Assembly: GCF_022458985.1 (NCBI RefSeq)
Contig: NC_061789.1
Location: forward strand, 12,368,175 to 12,432,174
Direction: 5' to 3'
DNA from: Mugil cephalus
Lineage: Eukaryota; Chordata; Actinopteri; Mugiliformes; Mugilidae
Length of the DNA: 64,000 nt
Positions within the stretch are counted from its first letter, which is position 1. Every line of letters begins with the position of its first letter. Shown one piece after another: positions 50,540 through 63,815 of the stretch. Below the pieces are notes generated by a model. The model was not told where the DNA came from. It made no database searches and saw nothing but the letters and a program-made list of their open reading frames with translations. A program made the translations under genes and the position numbers.

Positions 50540-53500
50540 TATACATATATACATGTGACACTGAATGAATTATCTATGGTATTTCTGCCTCTGTCTTTTA
50601 ATGTGAGGACTACAAATTTGAGCTAAATCTAATAATTAATTTACATGCATACATAGGTGTGCATAGACCTTTCTGTTTTTCCTGTTGTAATGTGATTTCA
50701 GGAAAGTTCTCTCTCAGAACTATTCATATAGTCTCATATATTAACTGATGACAGATATTCTGTAACTGCTTAGAAAGGCTCCAGCTGATGAACTGATCCG
50801 AGTAGGTATCCGTCTGTGATCTGGCCCTGATAAATTTATCTTTTCAGGAGGGCTGCTGGTCCTGAACGTCGGTGTTAAATTTTGCTGTGTGCGTCCGTCT
50901 GATTGAGCCGTACGCTGGACGAAAACTGACTGACAGTCGAGTTCGGTTTCTCCAGTTTCTCTCTGAATTCTCTGCGGACAAAAACGAGCCGCAGCAGAGG
51001 AGTCGCTGCCAGGCGGCAACACGCGGTGACGCACGCACACGCACAGTCACACGCATGTGTGCTCTAGCCCGAGTGTATTTCGTGAGGATCACATTGCGAT
51101 TCGGATGCCAAGAAACATGTAACTCTAAAACCTCCAAATGTTCTGTGCGATCACGTGTGTGAGTGAGTGTGAGCGTGATTGAGAAAGAGTGATCCTACAG
51201 TTTCATTCAGTCTCATTTCACATGTTTAACTGAAACTAACTCAATGAAGCTTCAGCAAACATTACTGTACTGTTGCCTGGCAACAGGACCTCCGCGTGAG
51301 TAGAGTGAACAACAACTTTGTACGTAAAGTGCACATGGCATATGCTATATGTTTGCACACACAGCTTCCACCACAACGCATGTAATATTATTAATCTCAC
51401 CATCATATTGAAGATTTCTAAAGTGTCATGACAAAATCTGAGGATACCAGGCAATAAAAATTGTATCCATTGATCCATATTTTCCTTGTGAACGCAGAAA
51501 GCAAATTTACATTTAGTACATTAACACATTTACACCATTTACACATCTCCTCTGATGAGGCCTCTACTTAGCATCACCTGCGTTATCTTCAGGGGTTTGT
51601 TCCTTCAGTTTCCCCCTCATCACACTCAACGAGACACAATGAGCGTATAGACTTAGCTGCCTGAGGTGTTTTGGAGGAAATGTTTGTGGATTTGAGCAGA
51701 TCAAATGTGTCTAAAGGCTCCCGCCCTGTCATCAGCACTTGACGTCTTCATGGCTCTACCAGTTCTTCTGCGATTACCGAGCTCATTAGTGCGCTCTCGC
51801 ATTTCATGTTGGTAATTCTAGTGTTGGAGCGACGACTCGTCACGTTTTTGTATCTTTCGAGCATTCGTGGACCTGGTAAACATCTTAGGGGCAACCCGAG
51901 CCTCCTTTGCACCTGAACTGATGCAGCAACCAAGCACAGGTCAGTAAAGACGAACATTATGGAGGTTCTGCTGGTTTGATGTGCAGCACATGTGAGATCC
52001 TGATTGTTTACTTGGTTTACATGAGGTCCTATTAACAACTTGTATACAAACACTGCATATAAAGTACAAAGCTCTTAGCTAATTAAATTAATTCATATAG
52101 CCAGATGCTAGCAGCTAGTCTGTGGTTGGTGGTGTGCGTGGCCTCCGTCAGCACTTCCGCAGGAGAGATACCTCCTGTAACCAGATAGGGGTGATAATCC
52201 AGCTATATTAAAGCTTTCCTGAGTCATGACCCACCACCTGATTTCGTAGCATACGTGCTATCCTGAACTGAACCCAGCAGTGCTAATCGGACTAGCTGAA
52301 TGCTCTTTCCTCTGGCAGGCTACTAACCTTTTAGTGTGACCCTACTCAGTTAGCTCGGTTAGCCTGGCCACAGCCACACCGAGCTAATTTAGACTGCAGC
52401 AGTTGTTGGTGGCAACAGTTGTTAATATCTGATCCCTGATCAGCTTGTTCAACACAGTCAGCTGGCCTATAAATACTGTGTCTGCTGGGTTATCTTAAAC
52501 TCTAACCTCGGTCGGTGCTCTGTAGTATTAAACCCAACCTGAAGATCATCATCAAGCAAAGTGGCCCCTCTTTAAAACTATTAAAAGTCTGAGTCACATT
52601 TAGTGCTGGATAATGTAGCAAAGTGATGCTAACCTCCATGATCGCAAAAGGCTGCAGTAGCATGAAACCCACTGACGTAACATAGCACCGCGACAATTTC
52701 ATACTAACACAACCAGAGGGCCACTCTAGATGTAGAGCGGCTGATAATCAACATATAAGATATTTAGATCTACGAAGTGGAAAACAATAAAAGATGAGGA
52801 CCAATTGAGACACTTGAAAGTCTCTCATTGTCTCTCACATGTTTTCAGGTGTTCAAGTTCTCCTCCGTGTGTGAATTGTGAGTTTCAGTTATTCAACTGT
52901 ATTATTATTGAAGCACTAGTCAAGTTGCAATTAATTTAGAAATGAAGTGATTGTGTTTACTTTAAAGTGATGATTCTAGCTTTCTTCAAGGCATTCATCA
53001 AAATAAGAAATAAAACCCTGGTACTTAAATGTTTGATCAAGACTTTTACGCTTCCACATAGCAGAAGATTTAATGTTAAAACAGCTTCATATCCACAGCA
53101 GTGAAGGGAAACAGGACATCAACCTGGCATTTAAAGGTCTGCCGGGATTATGGGTGTCATGCCGATTATCCCTTCAAAAAGTTCAAGTCGAGTTTCCTTC
53201 CACTGTTTCCAGTCAACCTGTTGAGCCTTTTGTGAACAGTTGTCTCTGTTTGATTAGAGCTGTAACTTTATTCTCAGATTAACTGTTTCACAGGGTTTTA
53301 GTCTAATGATCTGATATCACGGCAGAAAAAATCACTTTAACAGCAACGCAGCAGTCACACATATGACACATATGATCCATTCAGATAGTCTTAAGTCTGT
53401 CAGGTGTTCAACTGTGAAGGTTTGCTGAATTTAAACTTTCACATCCAATTAATTAAAAAGGAAAGGTCCCCTTAATAAATGCTGTTTCTTGTGGATTCAA

Positions 53501-56500
53501 AACTGAGACCAGTTTTCACAGCTAAGTCTGAACTCGAGTCGGAAAGGTTTAAGGTTAAATACAAAGTTCACTCTGAGGTAAATCAGACATCTCAGGATGA
53601 AAACAGCACTTCACACCATGACACTATGTCGAACTGAACAAAGTGTGACCTCTTCCTATAATCTCTGCAGAGTCCTCCATATAAACACGGGCTTCATTTC
53701 ACATCTCAGCGTCATCAGAAATCAAAGGCTCCACACGTCTCACGGTACGGTCTTACCTGCTTCAGACGTTTATTCCGAAATGATTCCAGTAAACATCAAC
53801 AGCGTGTCTAACTGTCTGTCTGCCTGACCGACTACCTGTCTGTCTGTCTGTCTGTCTCGCAGCTTTCCTGTCTCTCACTCTCTGTCTGTCTGTCTGCTGT
53901 CTTCTTGCCTCGCCTTGCTTTGCCTCACTGACTGAAACCTGAGAGGTCAGGTAGTGTGTCATCACACACACACACTTGTGCACAAAGCTGCACGAACACA
54001 GACACGCACACACAAGCCACATGTTCATCAGTTTGCATGAAAACATTTTAAATGAATGTGTTGCTTATAGAAATTTAAATATGTATATATACATAAACAA
54101 TTGCACAGTACTGTAAAATCAACAGTGGCATGAAACTGTATTTGAATCAATTGTTGGACAACTGAATCTGTTATAAACAAGTATAAAACACAGACTTCCC
54201 ATAGGAGGGATCAACAAGTAGACAAAAAAATCCTTTATGTTACAGAAACAAAGCCAAGAAACTCTCCTGTCCATTAAGACAGGAGAACCACGGTGCAAAA
54301 AATTGTAGTACTTGAGCTGCTGCATTTCTGTCTCCAATCAAAGGTGCTTTGTTTGCAGAATTGCTGCACAGTGTCTAGGAACAAAAACGAGGCACACTGG
54401 TCAGTTGGCATCTGATTGTCCCAAAGTTCTGCATTTGGACAGCAAACCCAGGTACCCTACCTGTCGTAAAGAATATATAAAGTCGCAAGAAGAACAAGGA
54501 GTCTTTCAATAGATGCTATGACCTGCACAGATCTCAGTGTCATGGAGTCAGTGCAAGAGACAGAAGGATTCTTAGGGAAGATGTAGTGAAATGGATTACC
54601 AGAGAAACTGACTGGGATCATCACGGATCCCTTCCAGTAGAAAAACGAGACAGAAACCTAGACAACAGTAAAGTAGCAGCAGTAAGCCACCTATGTTAAA
54701 CGAGACTCTCTACTCAGTGAACAAAAACATGGGAGTTGCTGGTCTACTGCTGCACGACTCTGGAGTTTTTACACGTTAAGTTGAATCCAAGCAAACACGG
54801 TCACACAACAGCACGAACAAAGAAACTCAACAAGGCAGTGGTAGACCAGCAGAGTATTGAATGGCGAAGTAGAGGGAAAGGATCAAAGGTACTCTTTATC
54901 CAGTTGCTGACAAGCAACAGTTGACTGAAGAAAGTGAGCACCTGCCAAGTAGCTTTCACTCACTGCTCACGCACCTTGCCAAACGAGTAGTCTGAAGCGC
55001 CTGTGGTGATTGAAGCTTTAGGAAGACCTACACACTGTAGAACAGTCCACTCTGGGTTTCAGGATCATGGCTTTCAGGACCTTGCACTGGTGATACAGCA
55101 GTGGTACAAGTTCTCCATGTTAAAGAAGTCCTGCATGAGCTTGATGTGAGCGGGTGATGAAAAATCTTGCCCATGTCCGGTGCCCAGTCAGGTTCCAGGT
55201 GGTAACCCCTGACATGGTCCACTTCTGAATAGTCAGGATGGAGGAAATATTTTGGCTGTATGAGACCAGTTAAAGGTCCTATATTGTTGACTTTGCTGTA
55301 TTTGACATACAGGCACTATCCAGTGGCAGGTTAAGGACAAGGCAGATAGGTGTCAAGTGTCTAGTGATGCCAACGCGCCTCCATATTCTCACACTCTTCC
55401 TTGATGACAATGAACTTTGGCATCAAAGAAGATTGATTCAGACATAGACTGGTTTGAACCATTGGTTCCGATGTTGTGCACCACCCTGTTCTTCGCAGTG
55501 AAAGATGAGAAGGTGGACCTTGTAAGGGCCGTGAACATTGCAAGAAGCCATAGAATCCCATCGGCAGCAAAAAGCATGCCAGACTCCCCGAGAGTACACA
55601 GGGAGGGGGGCGCACATGCAATCAAGACAAGCAACGTTTTGCACAAAAAACGTGCAGTGAATAAAATGGATGAACTTTAATAAAATTTGTACGTAGCTTG
55701 CTTGATTAACTCTTTTGTCACGGTGAGCCTTGTTGCCACAAATGAAAGTAATTAGTAGTAAGTAATTATGCAACTGCTTGCAGTTCAGGTGGAACACGCG
55801 AGAGTTAAAGCCTGGCACAGCACCTGTGGACACAGCCTCTTATTTCTGTAGCATTTCAGATGACGGCTGGGGAAATTTCAATGAGTCAATGAGGCATTTT
55901 AAGGATGATGACAGCAAAATGAACAATTAAAGTGTCATTGAGGGGCCTTAGGAACGAGGACAGAAAAAAAAATATTCAAGTGTCGTTGAGGGGCCTTTGG
56001 GACAAGGACAGCTAGACGGAAGTAGTGCAAGCACTGCTATGGGGTCTTCAGGATGGCAGTTGTGCTAAGGGGACACTAGGAGCCATTAAGGATAATGGCA
56101 CTGGTAAGAAGTGTCAACAGTGTAATTAAAGCACGTTAGAGCATTGCAATTATCCCGTTTCGAAGAATAAAGCAGTTTGTTCTTTGCTGCCTATTTTGTA
56201 AAAAGTGACAGTTACATTACGGGGGAAATAGTAATGAGGATGGGGCTATTTTGCACTGAGATCACGAGGGTGACATTGAAACACAGGTAATAAGGAAATA
56301 TTCTGGGCCGATACAGATAAAAAAATAAATAAATAAATGAATAAATAAAAAGGCGAGCATACAAGGAGCAGTAAAAGTTTATATTATTGAAACCAGGATG
56401 AGGAAGGCTAGATTTTGATAGACAGACTAAATGTGGCATTACTGCTGGAACCATAACTGCATAAATAAAAGACAGAAGAATCAGGAAAAGATTAAGCACT

Positions 56501-56899
56501 TCTCAGATCACTGGCCAGCAGAGGTAGACAAAGACACATCGGGGCAAAAGGACTATGATGGCCAAAAGAAGGCACCTTCTTAGAGGCCTGCTAACCTAAA
56601 GCATTAAAAAGCAAAAGTAAAAAAGAAAAGGAGAAGGGAAAAAAATAAGAAGTGATGGGATGAGATGCAGACACATACAGGCTAACGCTACAATGACAGA
56701 GGTGTCTATGAGATAAGTGCAGGAGGAGGAGAGTGAGAGGGAAAGGAATAAAAAACAGCAGACTACAGAGCGCCCCTCAGTGGCCACCTAATCTACTGCC
56801 TTACTAAAGGCTGAAGATAGACAATTCCCATTAGAGAATGCAGGGGGGGTACTTAAAATAAGGGACAAACTGAGGGAAAAGTAACGTGTCGTGATAAAG

Positions 56900-58260
56900 A
56901 AAGAGAAAGCTGAAAAGTCACAACGCCCACATCCTCAGAAGAGGAGGACGGTGAGTTATGCACTCTCTCAGAGACTGATGAGGAAAATACACTAAAAGCC
57001 AGAAAGACCCCGTAAAGAAGAGTGATCAGCAGAGTGGGGTCACATGAGAGTATGAATGCAGATCCATCCACTAGTGAGGACAAGAGAAAAAGAATAAAAA
57101 TGGCAAGACGAGGTGATTTATCAGACGACGAAGACAGAGAATGCTACAGAAGGAACGGGAATAATGAAAGAGTGGGCAGACGAGCTGAATCTGCAGGAAG
57201 GACGCTGGCAGGAAGCCAACAGGGAGAAAGCCTCCTGACACAGAGGAGATTGATGGAGGACTTGCCTGCACCACATGCGGAGGGAGGGTTTGAGTGGAGA
57301 GGAGCAGCTGGAAAGACTGCAACAAGAAGAGCAGTGACTTTAGCACGGTTGCGCAAACCTAGGAGAGTCTTAAAATGAGGAAGAACATGACATCGAATGA
57401 CTCTGCTGGAAGGAGAACACCGCAGGAAACAAGGATGCGCAGACATGTTGAAACAACCGATGAGACCAACAGACGGTGTAGACGCTGAACATTGGATGAC
57501 AAATGGGAGTTGGAGGCCTTAACCCAAGGCAAGAGAAGTACTTTGAGCAGATGCAGTGTGGTGACCAAACAGGACACTAGACTGACACAGAAGGCATGTT
57601 TGCTGTGCTCCACTTTAGTCAAAGCACAAGGACAGTCCCAATGGGTGTCGTGGACAAGTGGGCAAAGCTAAAAGACCACGATTGGCAAGAACACAAGCAC
57701 TACTTCCAACTGAAGTTCAAGCATGGTTCCAAGTCTGCAACTCAACTCAAATTTGTTATATTACATACACAGCCATAACATTCATCACCTTTCTAGGTCC
57801 CCTTGTAGGTCCTCTTTGTGCCTCCCAAACAGTTCTGACTCATAAGAGAATGGACATGGACCTTCTGAGGGTGTCTGGTAACACTATGTTGTTAGTGTTG
57901 CCATCAAGGAGTCTCATTGCTATGGGGTGGGGGTGTCTGGTCTTGTCTAGGTGGGTGGTACACATGAATGCCACGTCCAAACACTTCCCAGCGGAACAAT
58001 GTATTGTCACAAGGTGGTCAATGTTATTCACTTCTCACTGTCAGTGGCTATGAAATTGTGCCTGATCAGTGTGTAGATAGCAACAACTGCCTTTATTGAA
58101 TATCCAGCACATCAGAATCCTGACATACTGAAAACCAAAGGCAATCATTTTACAGATGAACATGCAAAACTGGCTGCTTTTAAGAACAAGTATGGGCTGT
58201 TGGTGGTAGCTGAAGACTGTGACCTTAAGAGTTACCTGTGAGTGAATCCCCGCAATTCAA
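56900..58260 (+). mobile_element. degenerate retroelement remnant with an RNase H-like piece
   Basis: A frame at 58110-58200 reads KGNHFTDEHAKLAAFK, which resembles the C-terminal part of retroviral or retrotransposon RNase H. Upstream frames (57022-57378, very basic; 57596-57778, with VDKWAKLKDHDWQEHKHYF) could be gag-like pieces but I cannot assign them. Stops and frame changes separate all parts. No terminal repeats were identified, and the class (endogenous retrovirus or LTR retrotransposon) is open. Confidence 0.35.
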
Positions 58261-58886
58261 TCATGATGGGACCAGGCATAGGGTTCACTTTCAAAGGGAC
58301 CTACAGAGCATTTACCAGCTACTCACCATTGGTATCAGCAGCGTTACGTTCCCTAACCCTATGCAGAGGTGCAGCATGTGCCGCCAGGATTGGGAACTCC
58401 AAAACGGTCACGTCTGAGCCCAGCAGTCCCGGCTCAAGCTCAGACAAAGTGGAGGCCCTTTTCCAGCACCTAACCCACCAAGGTCTTCAGTGCTGCTCCA
58501 GTTGCTTCCGGACGATCCTATTAAAACAGTTGAGAGATGCCTCTCACAGGACTGGTGCTCAGTGTGCGATACCATCAAATGGTACTTCTAGAACATCTAG
58601 AAGTAGCTAACATGTAGATATCTCGAGTCTCCTGAATCAGGAAATAATTGCCTCTTTATTAATATTTTGTATTGTTTTTTGTTTTTTTTGATAAAATGAA
58701 TGAAAAAAGAGTATATGTTTTCTATTTGAAGTGGTGCCAGTAGAGAATAGAATATACTTTCTATTTAAGGTGGTGCAATAGACGTGGGTTGAGTTGAGAG
58801 CAGTGGAATTAGTTTCAGATCTATTTGAAGTGTGTCTCTCTTCAGTGGAAATCCTGAGAGGATTCATTCATTAGTTTATTCTCTGA

Positions 58887-58930
58887 CCTTAAATGGACAG
58901 ATGAGCTCGGAGTGTGTCCAGTATTTAAAG
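58887..58930 (+). promoter_or_regulatory. myl4: candidate muscle promoter of myl4: CArG box, E-box and TATA-like site
   Basis: CCTTAAATGG (58887-58896) fits the SRF CArG consensus CC(A/T)6GG. CAGATG at 58898-58903 is an E-box. TATTTAAAG at 58922-58930 is TATA-like. All lie 107-150 nt upstream of the light-chain start codon, an arrangement common for striated-muscle genes. The function is inferred. Confidence 0.45.
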
Positions 58931-59036
58931 GACTCTAATCTGTTTCCTCTGCTCTTTCTCTCTGCATTTGGTCTTCTGTCTGTCGTCCTCCATTTTCCTG
59001 TTCTTCTCTGCTTGCTTTACTTGTTTGCTTTCCACT

Positions 59037-60414
59037 ATGGCCCCAAAGAAACCTGAACAAAAGAAGGAAGCAGCCAGACCTTCTGCAGAACCACAAACAC
59101 CCAAGGAACCGGACTTTGACCCAAAGAGCATCACGGTTCGTCTGCTTGTCTGGTCATTGTAGCTTTTTGTTTTTAAATGCAAAGATTTCTTCGTCTTTTT
59201 GTATGATTTCTGATTTTATTATTCTGATTATCATTTAAGATCGAGTTCAGTGCTGATCAGATCGAAGGTAAACCTACGAGTCCAGTGCGCTCACACGGAC
59301 AGATTTTAGAAAATCATTTAGGACTAAACAAACCAGCGTCGTTGCTAATCTTAGTTTGAATTTTGTGTGCAGAGTTTAAAGAAGCGTTCCAGCTGTTTGA
59401 CAGAACTAAAGATGGTCAAATGAAGATTTCATACTCTCAGTGTGGAGACGTGATGAGAGCCCTGGGACAAAATCCGACCAATGCTGAGGTCCTGCGAGTC
59501 CTGGGAAGACCCAAACCTGAGGGTAGACACACACATATTTTACAAAGTTGCCAACCATGTTTGTATTCTGTAGGAATAAAGGTGGTATTTATAAAAATGT
59601 CAATGGTAAAGATTGCTTTACGGCCTCTTTTGGACAGAAATGGACAGCAAGCTGATGGACTTTGAGACCTTCCTGCCAATGTTGCAGCATGTCGCTCGGT
59701 CCAAGGACAAAGTAAGATCCGAATTTTCTCTTCACTCAGGTCAGAGACAATTAAATAGCACATCTGAAAGTAAAAATAGTTCTGTGTGTGAACAGGGGAC
59801 ATACGAGGATTTTGTGGAAGGCCTCCGCGTTTTTGATAAAGAAGGAAATGGGACAGTGATGTGTGCGGAGCTGAGACACGTTCTGGTCACGCTTGGTATG
59901 ATTTCTATTTTTCACATGTTTGTGTATATGTAAATACTTCATGAAGTAGTACAGTATCATATGGGTCGATATACAATTAGGGACTTTTGAAGTCCATGGG
60001 ATATATCATGCATATATGTTTTTTATGTCCATTTTGATCACGTCTTTACAAAAACCATAATTATTTATCAGGGAAACAATTACTTGACTAGATATCACCA
60101 AAATCACCAGTCATTAAAATCCTAAAATAAATGTAAAATACTGGTAACCAATGTCAAGAGGCTGAAATTTAACAGAACTGCATGCTAAAACACAGTGACT
60201 GTTTTTTCTTTCTTCTTTTTTTGTGACAGGTGAGAGAATGACAGAAGGACAAGTGGACCAGCTGCTGGCAGGACAGGACGATGGTAATGGCTGCATCAAC
60301 TACGAAGGTAACATTCAGCGAATACGTGTTGAATTCATAAACGCAGACCTTTGGAATAATTACTGAGCGAAACTGTTTCTTTCAGCTTTTGTCAAGCACA
60401 TCCTGGCTGGCTGA
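59037..60414 (+). CDS. myl4: essential myosin light chain, myl4 type
   Basis: Binds the lever arm of muscle myosin II. Coding exons are 59037-59135, 59240-59267, 59373-59522, 59638-59711, 59796-59895, 60230-60307 and 60386-60414; 558 nt, 185 residues, with all phases matching. The N-terminus [19 protein letters not shown] is the Lys/Pro/Ala-rich extension of long (A1-type) essential light chains, which contacts actin. EF-hand-like segments follow ([51 protein letters not shown]). The 28-nt second exon is a hallmark of this family. Human MYL4 adjoins CDC27, which supports myl4 over myl1, but sequence alone does not exclude another A1-type paralogue. The human protein is about 12 residues longer because its Ala/Pro extension is longer. 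Confidence 0.93.
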
Positions 60415-60500
60415 AGCAAAATGTCACCACATTCGTCAGTATGTCCCCCCAACATCAAGTCTTACATTATTTCTGTTACAATTCTACTGTCCTGTTATTA

Positions 60501-60506
60501 AATAAA
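60501..60506 (+). terminator. myl4: myl4 polyadenylation signal
   Basis: AATAAA 87 nt downstream of the light-chain stop codon, followed closely by an A-run at 60513-60522. Confidence 0.7.
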
Positions 60507-61575
60507 CCTTTAAAAAAAAAAACATTTATTTCAATGTCAGCTCTTGTTGTTCACCATGTGTTACATTGTGTCACCACACAGGGGAGCCTCAGTCTTGAGA
60601 TTCAGGTTTCTTGAAAGGCAAAATCTGTAGTTAGTCATGAAGTTGGCAAACAAGGAAGAAAACAAATAGAATACATGGTAGTTTATACAGAAATAATCAA
60701 TTGGGTTTGTAAGAGCTCATTAAGTCAGGTGTCGGCCGATACAAGTACAGATTTATTCATTGTGAGCAGAATGGACTGAATCAATCAGAACATTTCTTGG
60801 GTCACATTGTATTTGGGATTAGTTTGTACTGCAATGAAAGTATTGAGTGTTTCTGCCTTGAATGATATGTCCATGTCCCTGAGCATAAAGATCAGGCCAA
60901 GATCCAATTAAAATCTGTAAATACAAGGATATATGCAAACCTAATACCAGCTTAACCTGTGATATATTGGGTTTACATGATATATGTAAATTATGCCAAT
61001 TTACCTTGCAAAGATGAATTATGGATACAGTTTTTTGTTTTTAATCAACAGACAGTCTGTTTGCTAGTCTCTCTAGCTCTTTCTGTTTATGTTTATTGGG
61101 TTGGGGGCTGCGATTACATATTAAAGCACCGCCAGATGTTGGAGGACACATGTGATCGAGCTCTGTCAAAGCGGTCCATCAGTGTTTGTCTTTGGCGCCA
61201 TCTAGTTCTGCTCAGGTATGTCGCAGAGCTCTGGACGCAGTCAGTGTTCATCGACACCATCAAGACATTTTGTGCTTAATTTGTTGATCCACGTTACCCT
61301 GAAGGCCAGTGATCAGATTGTCTGTTAGGGTTAGGGCTGTTACTGCCTTGCTCAGTATTTGTGTATAGTGTTTCTAAGACCATGCATTTGATTCAGACCT
61401 GAAATTCTTTACAAATGGACGACTGCTAAGACTACTGAAGGTCACTGACCAAGATTTAGCTTTATAAATTGTAGAAGTGGGCAAGTGGGATAAAAGGTCC
61501 CTTCAGATGAGCCAGATGTTGATCTGTAATGTAACTGTAAACCATAAATTGAATTTCTGGTTGGAGTGGAGAAAG

Positions 61576-61800
61576 TACGGAAGCCCATTTCCGCCACTAT
61601 AATGAAAAAAAAAAAAAAAAAAAAAGATTTAGCTTTTTCAAAATTATGAAACAGCACCTCATAATAATGACGTGTTATCACATAACATTGACTTACATAA
61701 TGATGAGATACTATCTCAAAATTATGAGAAACTATCTACTAATTTCGAGAAAGCAAAATCCTCTTTTTTTTTATTACAGTGGCAGAAATGGGCTTCCATA
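61576..61800. mobile_element. short MITE with terminal inverted repeats
   Basis: The left end TACGGAAGCCCATTTCCGCC and the right end GGCAGAAATGGGCTTCCATA are inverted copies about 35 bp long including the flanking A/T tract. The element is 225 bp, and TA at both ends suggests a Tc1/mariner-type insertion. Confidence 0.6.
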
Positions 61801-62049
61801 CAAAAGCAAAAGAAACAAAAAGGTACGATTTTACTATTTTCATTTCACAATAGTTTGCATTATCCTGATTACTTTAAAACCACGTCCTGAATAGTTGTTG
61901 GGAAATTCAGTGCCAACTTGTCAGATATCTTAATCATCAGTTTGACAAAAGGTTTGAATTTAAACTGCTGGAAAGCTTTTAAATCTTCCTTAATGACTTT
62001 CCAATGTTAAGATTGTGCAAAGGGGGTTTGTTCCCATTTCCTATCATAA

Positions 62050-62790
62050 TTAACATTTGATCCATCAAGTCTTGATGATAAGGCAGGTAGTTTAGGACTA
62101 GAAGTTAGACCACTTTCCAAGGTTTCATTCTGTAATTTACTGACTCTAAATGAAGAACACAGATTAATGACATTAGACATTTGGGGTAAAATGAATGCTA
62201 TGAGCAGCATTTGTGATTTGTAGTGAATGGGATATTTTGGATTCTCTTCGAACCATTTTAAAACTGGAAGTTGAATGTTGTCTTGGATCTGCTGTCACAC
62301 TAATTGATTCCCCTGTCACCACCTGAGCTAAGAAAATGGTGATGGTATCAAGCCACTTCTGGATAAAACTCCAAGGCTGAACAGGTAATGGCAACAGAGA
62401 GAAATCTTCTGGATGAAGTTCCTCAGTTCATTAGTGCACAATTCCATACAAGATGGGTGTTGGTCTTGTATCCCCTTCTGATGTTGTTGACGTGGTGGGA
62501 AAGTTGGCTTTGTTGGTTCACATTTTGCACAGGGCATTTTTTCTACACTGCATTACGTATATGCAATTGGTTCCATGGATGTTTCATGGGAGCATAGTAT
62601 GCGGTACCTAAAATCAAATTCCTGGACATCTTGTAACCTTTCGGTAGTTTTGTGTCATTGGTCATTGGTGATTCTTTTCGTACACTGGTGTTACTCAACA
62701 AATGTGATCCAGACCAGGATCTCCCTGAAGACGTGCTTGGGTTTGAAGCTTTCGGCTTCATGTAGGAGGACCGATGTGTCCTCATAATAA
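62050..62790 (-). mobile_element. possible LINE-like ORF2 C-terminal remnant
   Basis: Broken - strand frames include THLVWNC and RSFIQKWLDTIT-type pieces that loosely resemble the end of fish L1-like ORF2. The frames shift several times. This is a weak call. Confidence 0.2.
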
Positions 62791-63739
62791 ACCACAGTTA
62801 AGGTCAAGGATACCTGTTTATTACATAGACCTCAGTATCCAGGGACTCTCTCTTGCGTCCCAGAAGTCATCCAGATAGTGTTCCCTCTGGAGCTTGTGAA
62901 TGACTGTGTCTTCCTTAGTCTGTCACGGAAAGGGTGGAGGAAGATGCTAGCCTTAAATCTGCAGGTAGATTAAGATCGATTAAATATGCTTGTTGTGTAC
63001 TGTATATGTACGGTCAGAGGTTTCTTTTGTGTTCTGTTTGTTTTCCTTGTACCTCCTGTTTAATTGCAGCAATGGTGACTTTTTAAAGGGAGTAGCTTTA
63101 CCAGCTGTCAGCTATCATCATCAACTACAGCTATGCTGTGCTTCTACTCTGGCGTGTTTTCTCTAGTTGCCTGGTAGATGCAATTTGTCCATTGGATGTC
63201 GCCAACCATTCTCTTTGGGTCATCTTAACCTGTATTTGACCTGCATTTTTTTTTTTTTTTTTTTCCCAGTATTTTGTCTCACTCCTGCTACTCTGCCTCC
63301 TTTAGTTCCTGCTTGCAGTCTCTGGACATTTTCTACATCAACATCTGTAATAAATGTCCTGAAAATCCCAACCACAAGAGTTTATATATGTAAATGCAAT
63401 TTCTTTCAATTATTTAAAAAAAAAAAACACAAAAAGTTTACTTGCAGTACATGTGTCTTAGCTTCTCGCTCATTCTTGGAATTCAGCCAGTGTTGCCAAA
63501 TGAGACAGTTTCACTCAATTGGGCTTTTTTTCTTTTTTTTTTTCTTTTGCAAGAGAACAAAGGTTGGGCCAAACTAGGAACATGTTGGAAGTTTTCTGAA
63601 CATTTAGATTTCAAACAAGAACAATCTGCTTTCGTTCATCCTAATAGTGTGTGTGCGTGAAGAAACTCACCAAACGTGCACATCTTTTGCGACTTCCTAA
63701 AGAGTAGGGATGCTCCCTAGGAAGCCTAACAATGGACTA

Positions 63740-63815
63740 TATCCTAGGTTTTCAACAGGGGGTCCGGCACCCCTAGGGGGTCTATGGTGGTACTGCAGGG
63801 GGCGTCGCAAAATCT
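63740..63815 (+). mobile_element. interspersed-repeat fragment
   Basis: The sequence around GGTTTTCAACAGGGGGTCC and GTACTGCAGGGGGCGTCGC resembles, from memory, the end of a common vertebrate hAT-derived repeat. Too short to classify. Confidence 0.3.

Larger units (their letters stand above)
44541..58860. other. gene-poor region between scn4a and myl4
   Basis: No cellular gene is recognised here. It holds two SINE-like fragments, a 37-unit CA array, a pyrimidine-rich stretch at 46130-46260, a Tc1-type MITE, a TATC array and retroelement debris towards the right end. Stretches such as 47400-49200, 50560-54000 and 54100-56500 show nothing I can name. Confidence 0.5.

Noticed and set aside
54312..55222. 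Transposase- or LINE-like frames at 54.3-55.2 kb
   Set aside because: Short broken frames gave no motif that I could assign with honesty.
57022..57378. A cellular gene encoding a basic 118-residue protein
   Set aside because: No splice context, recognisable domain or neighbouring exons; it sits in repeat debris.
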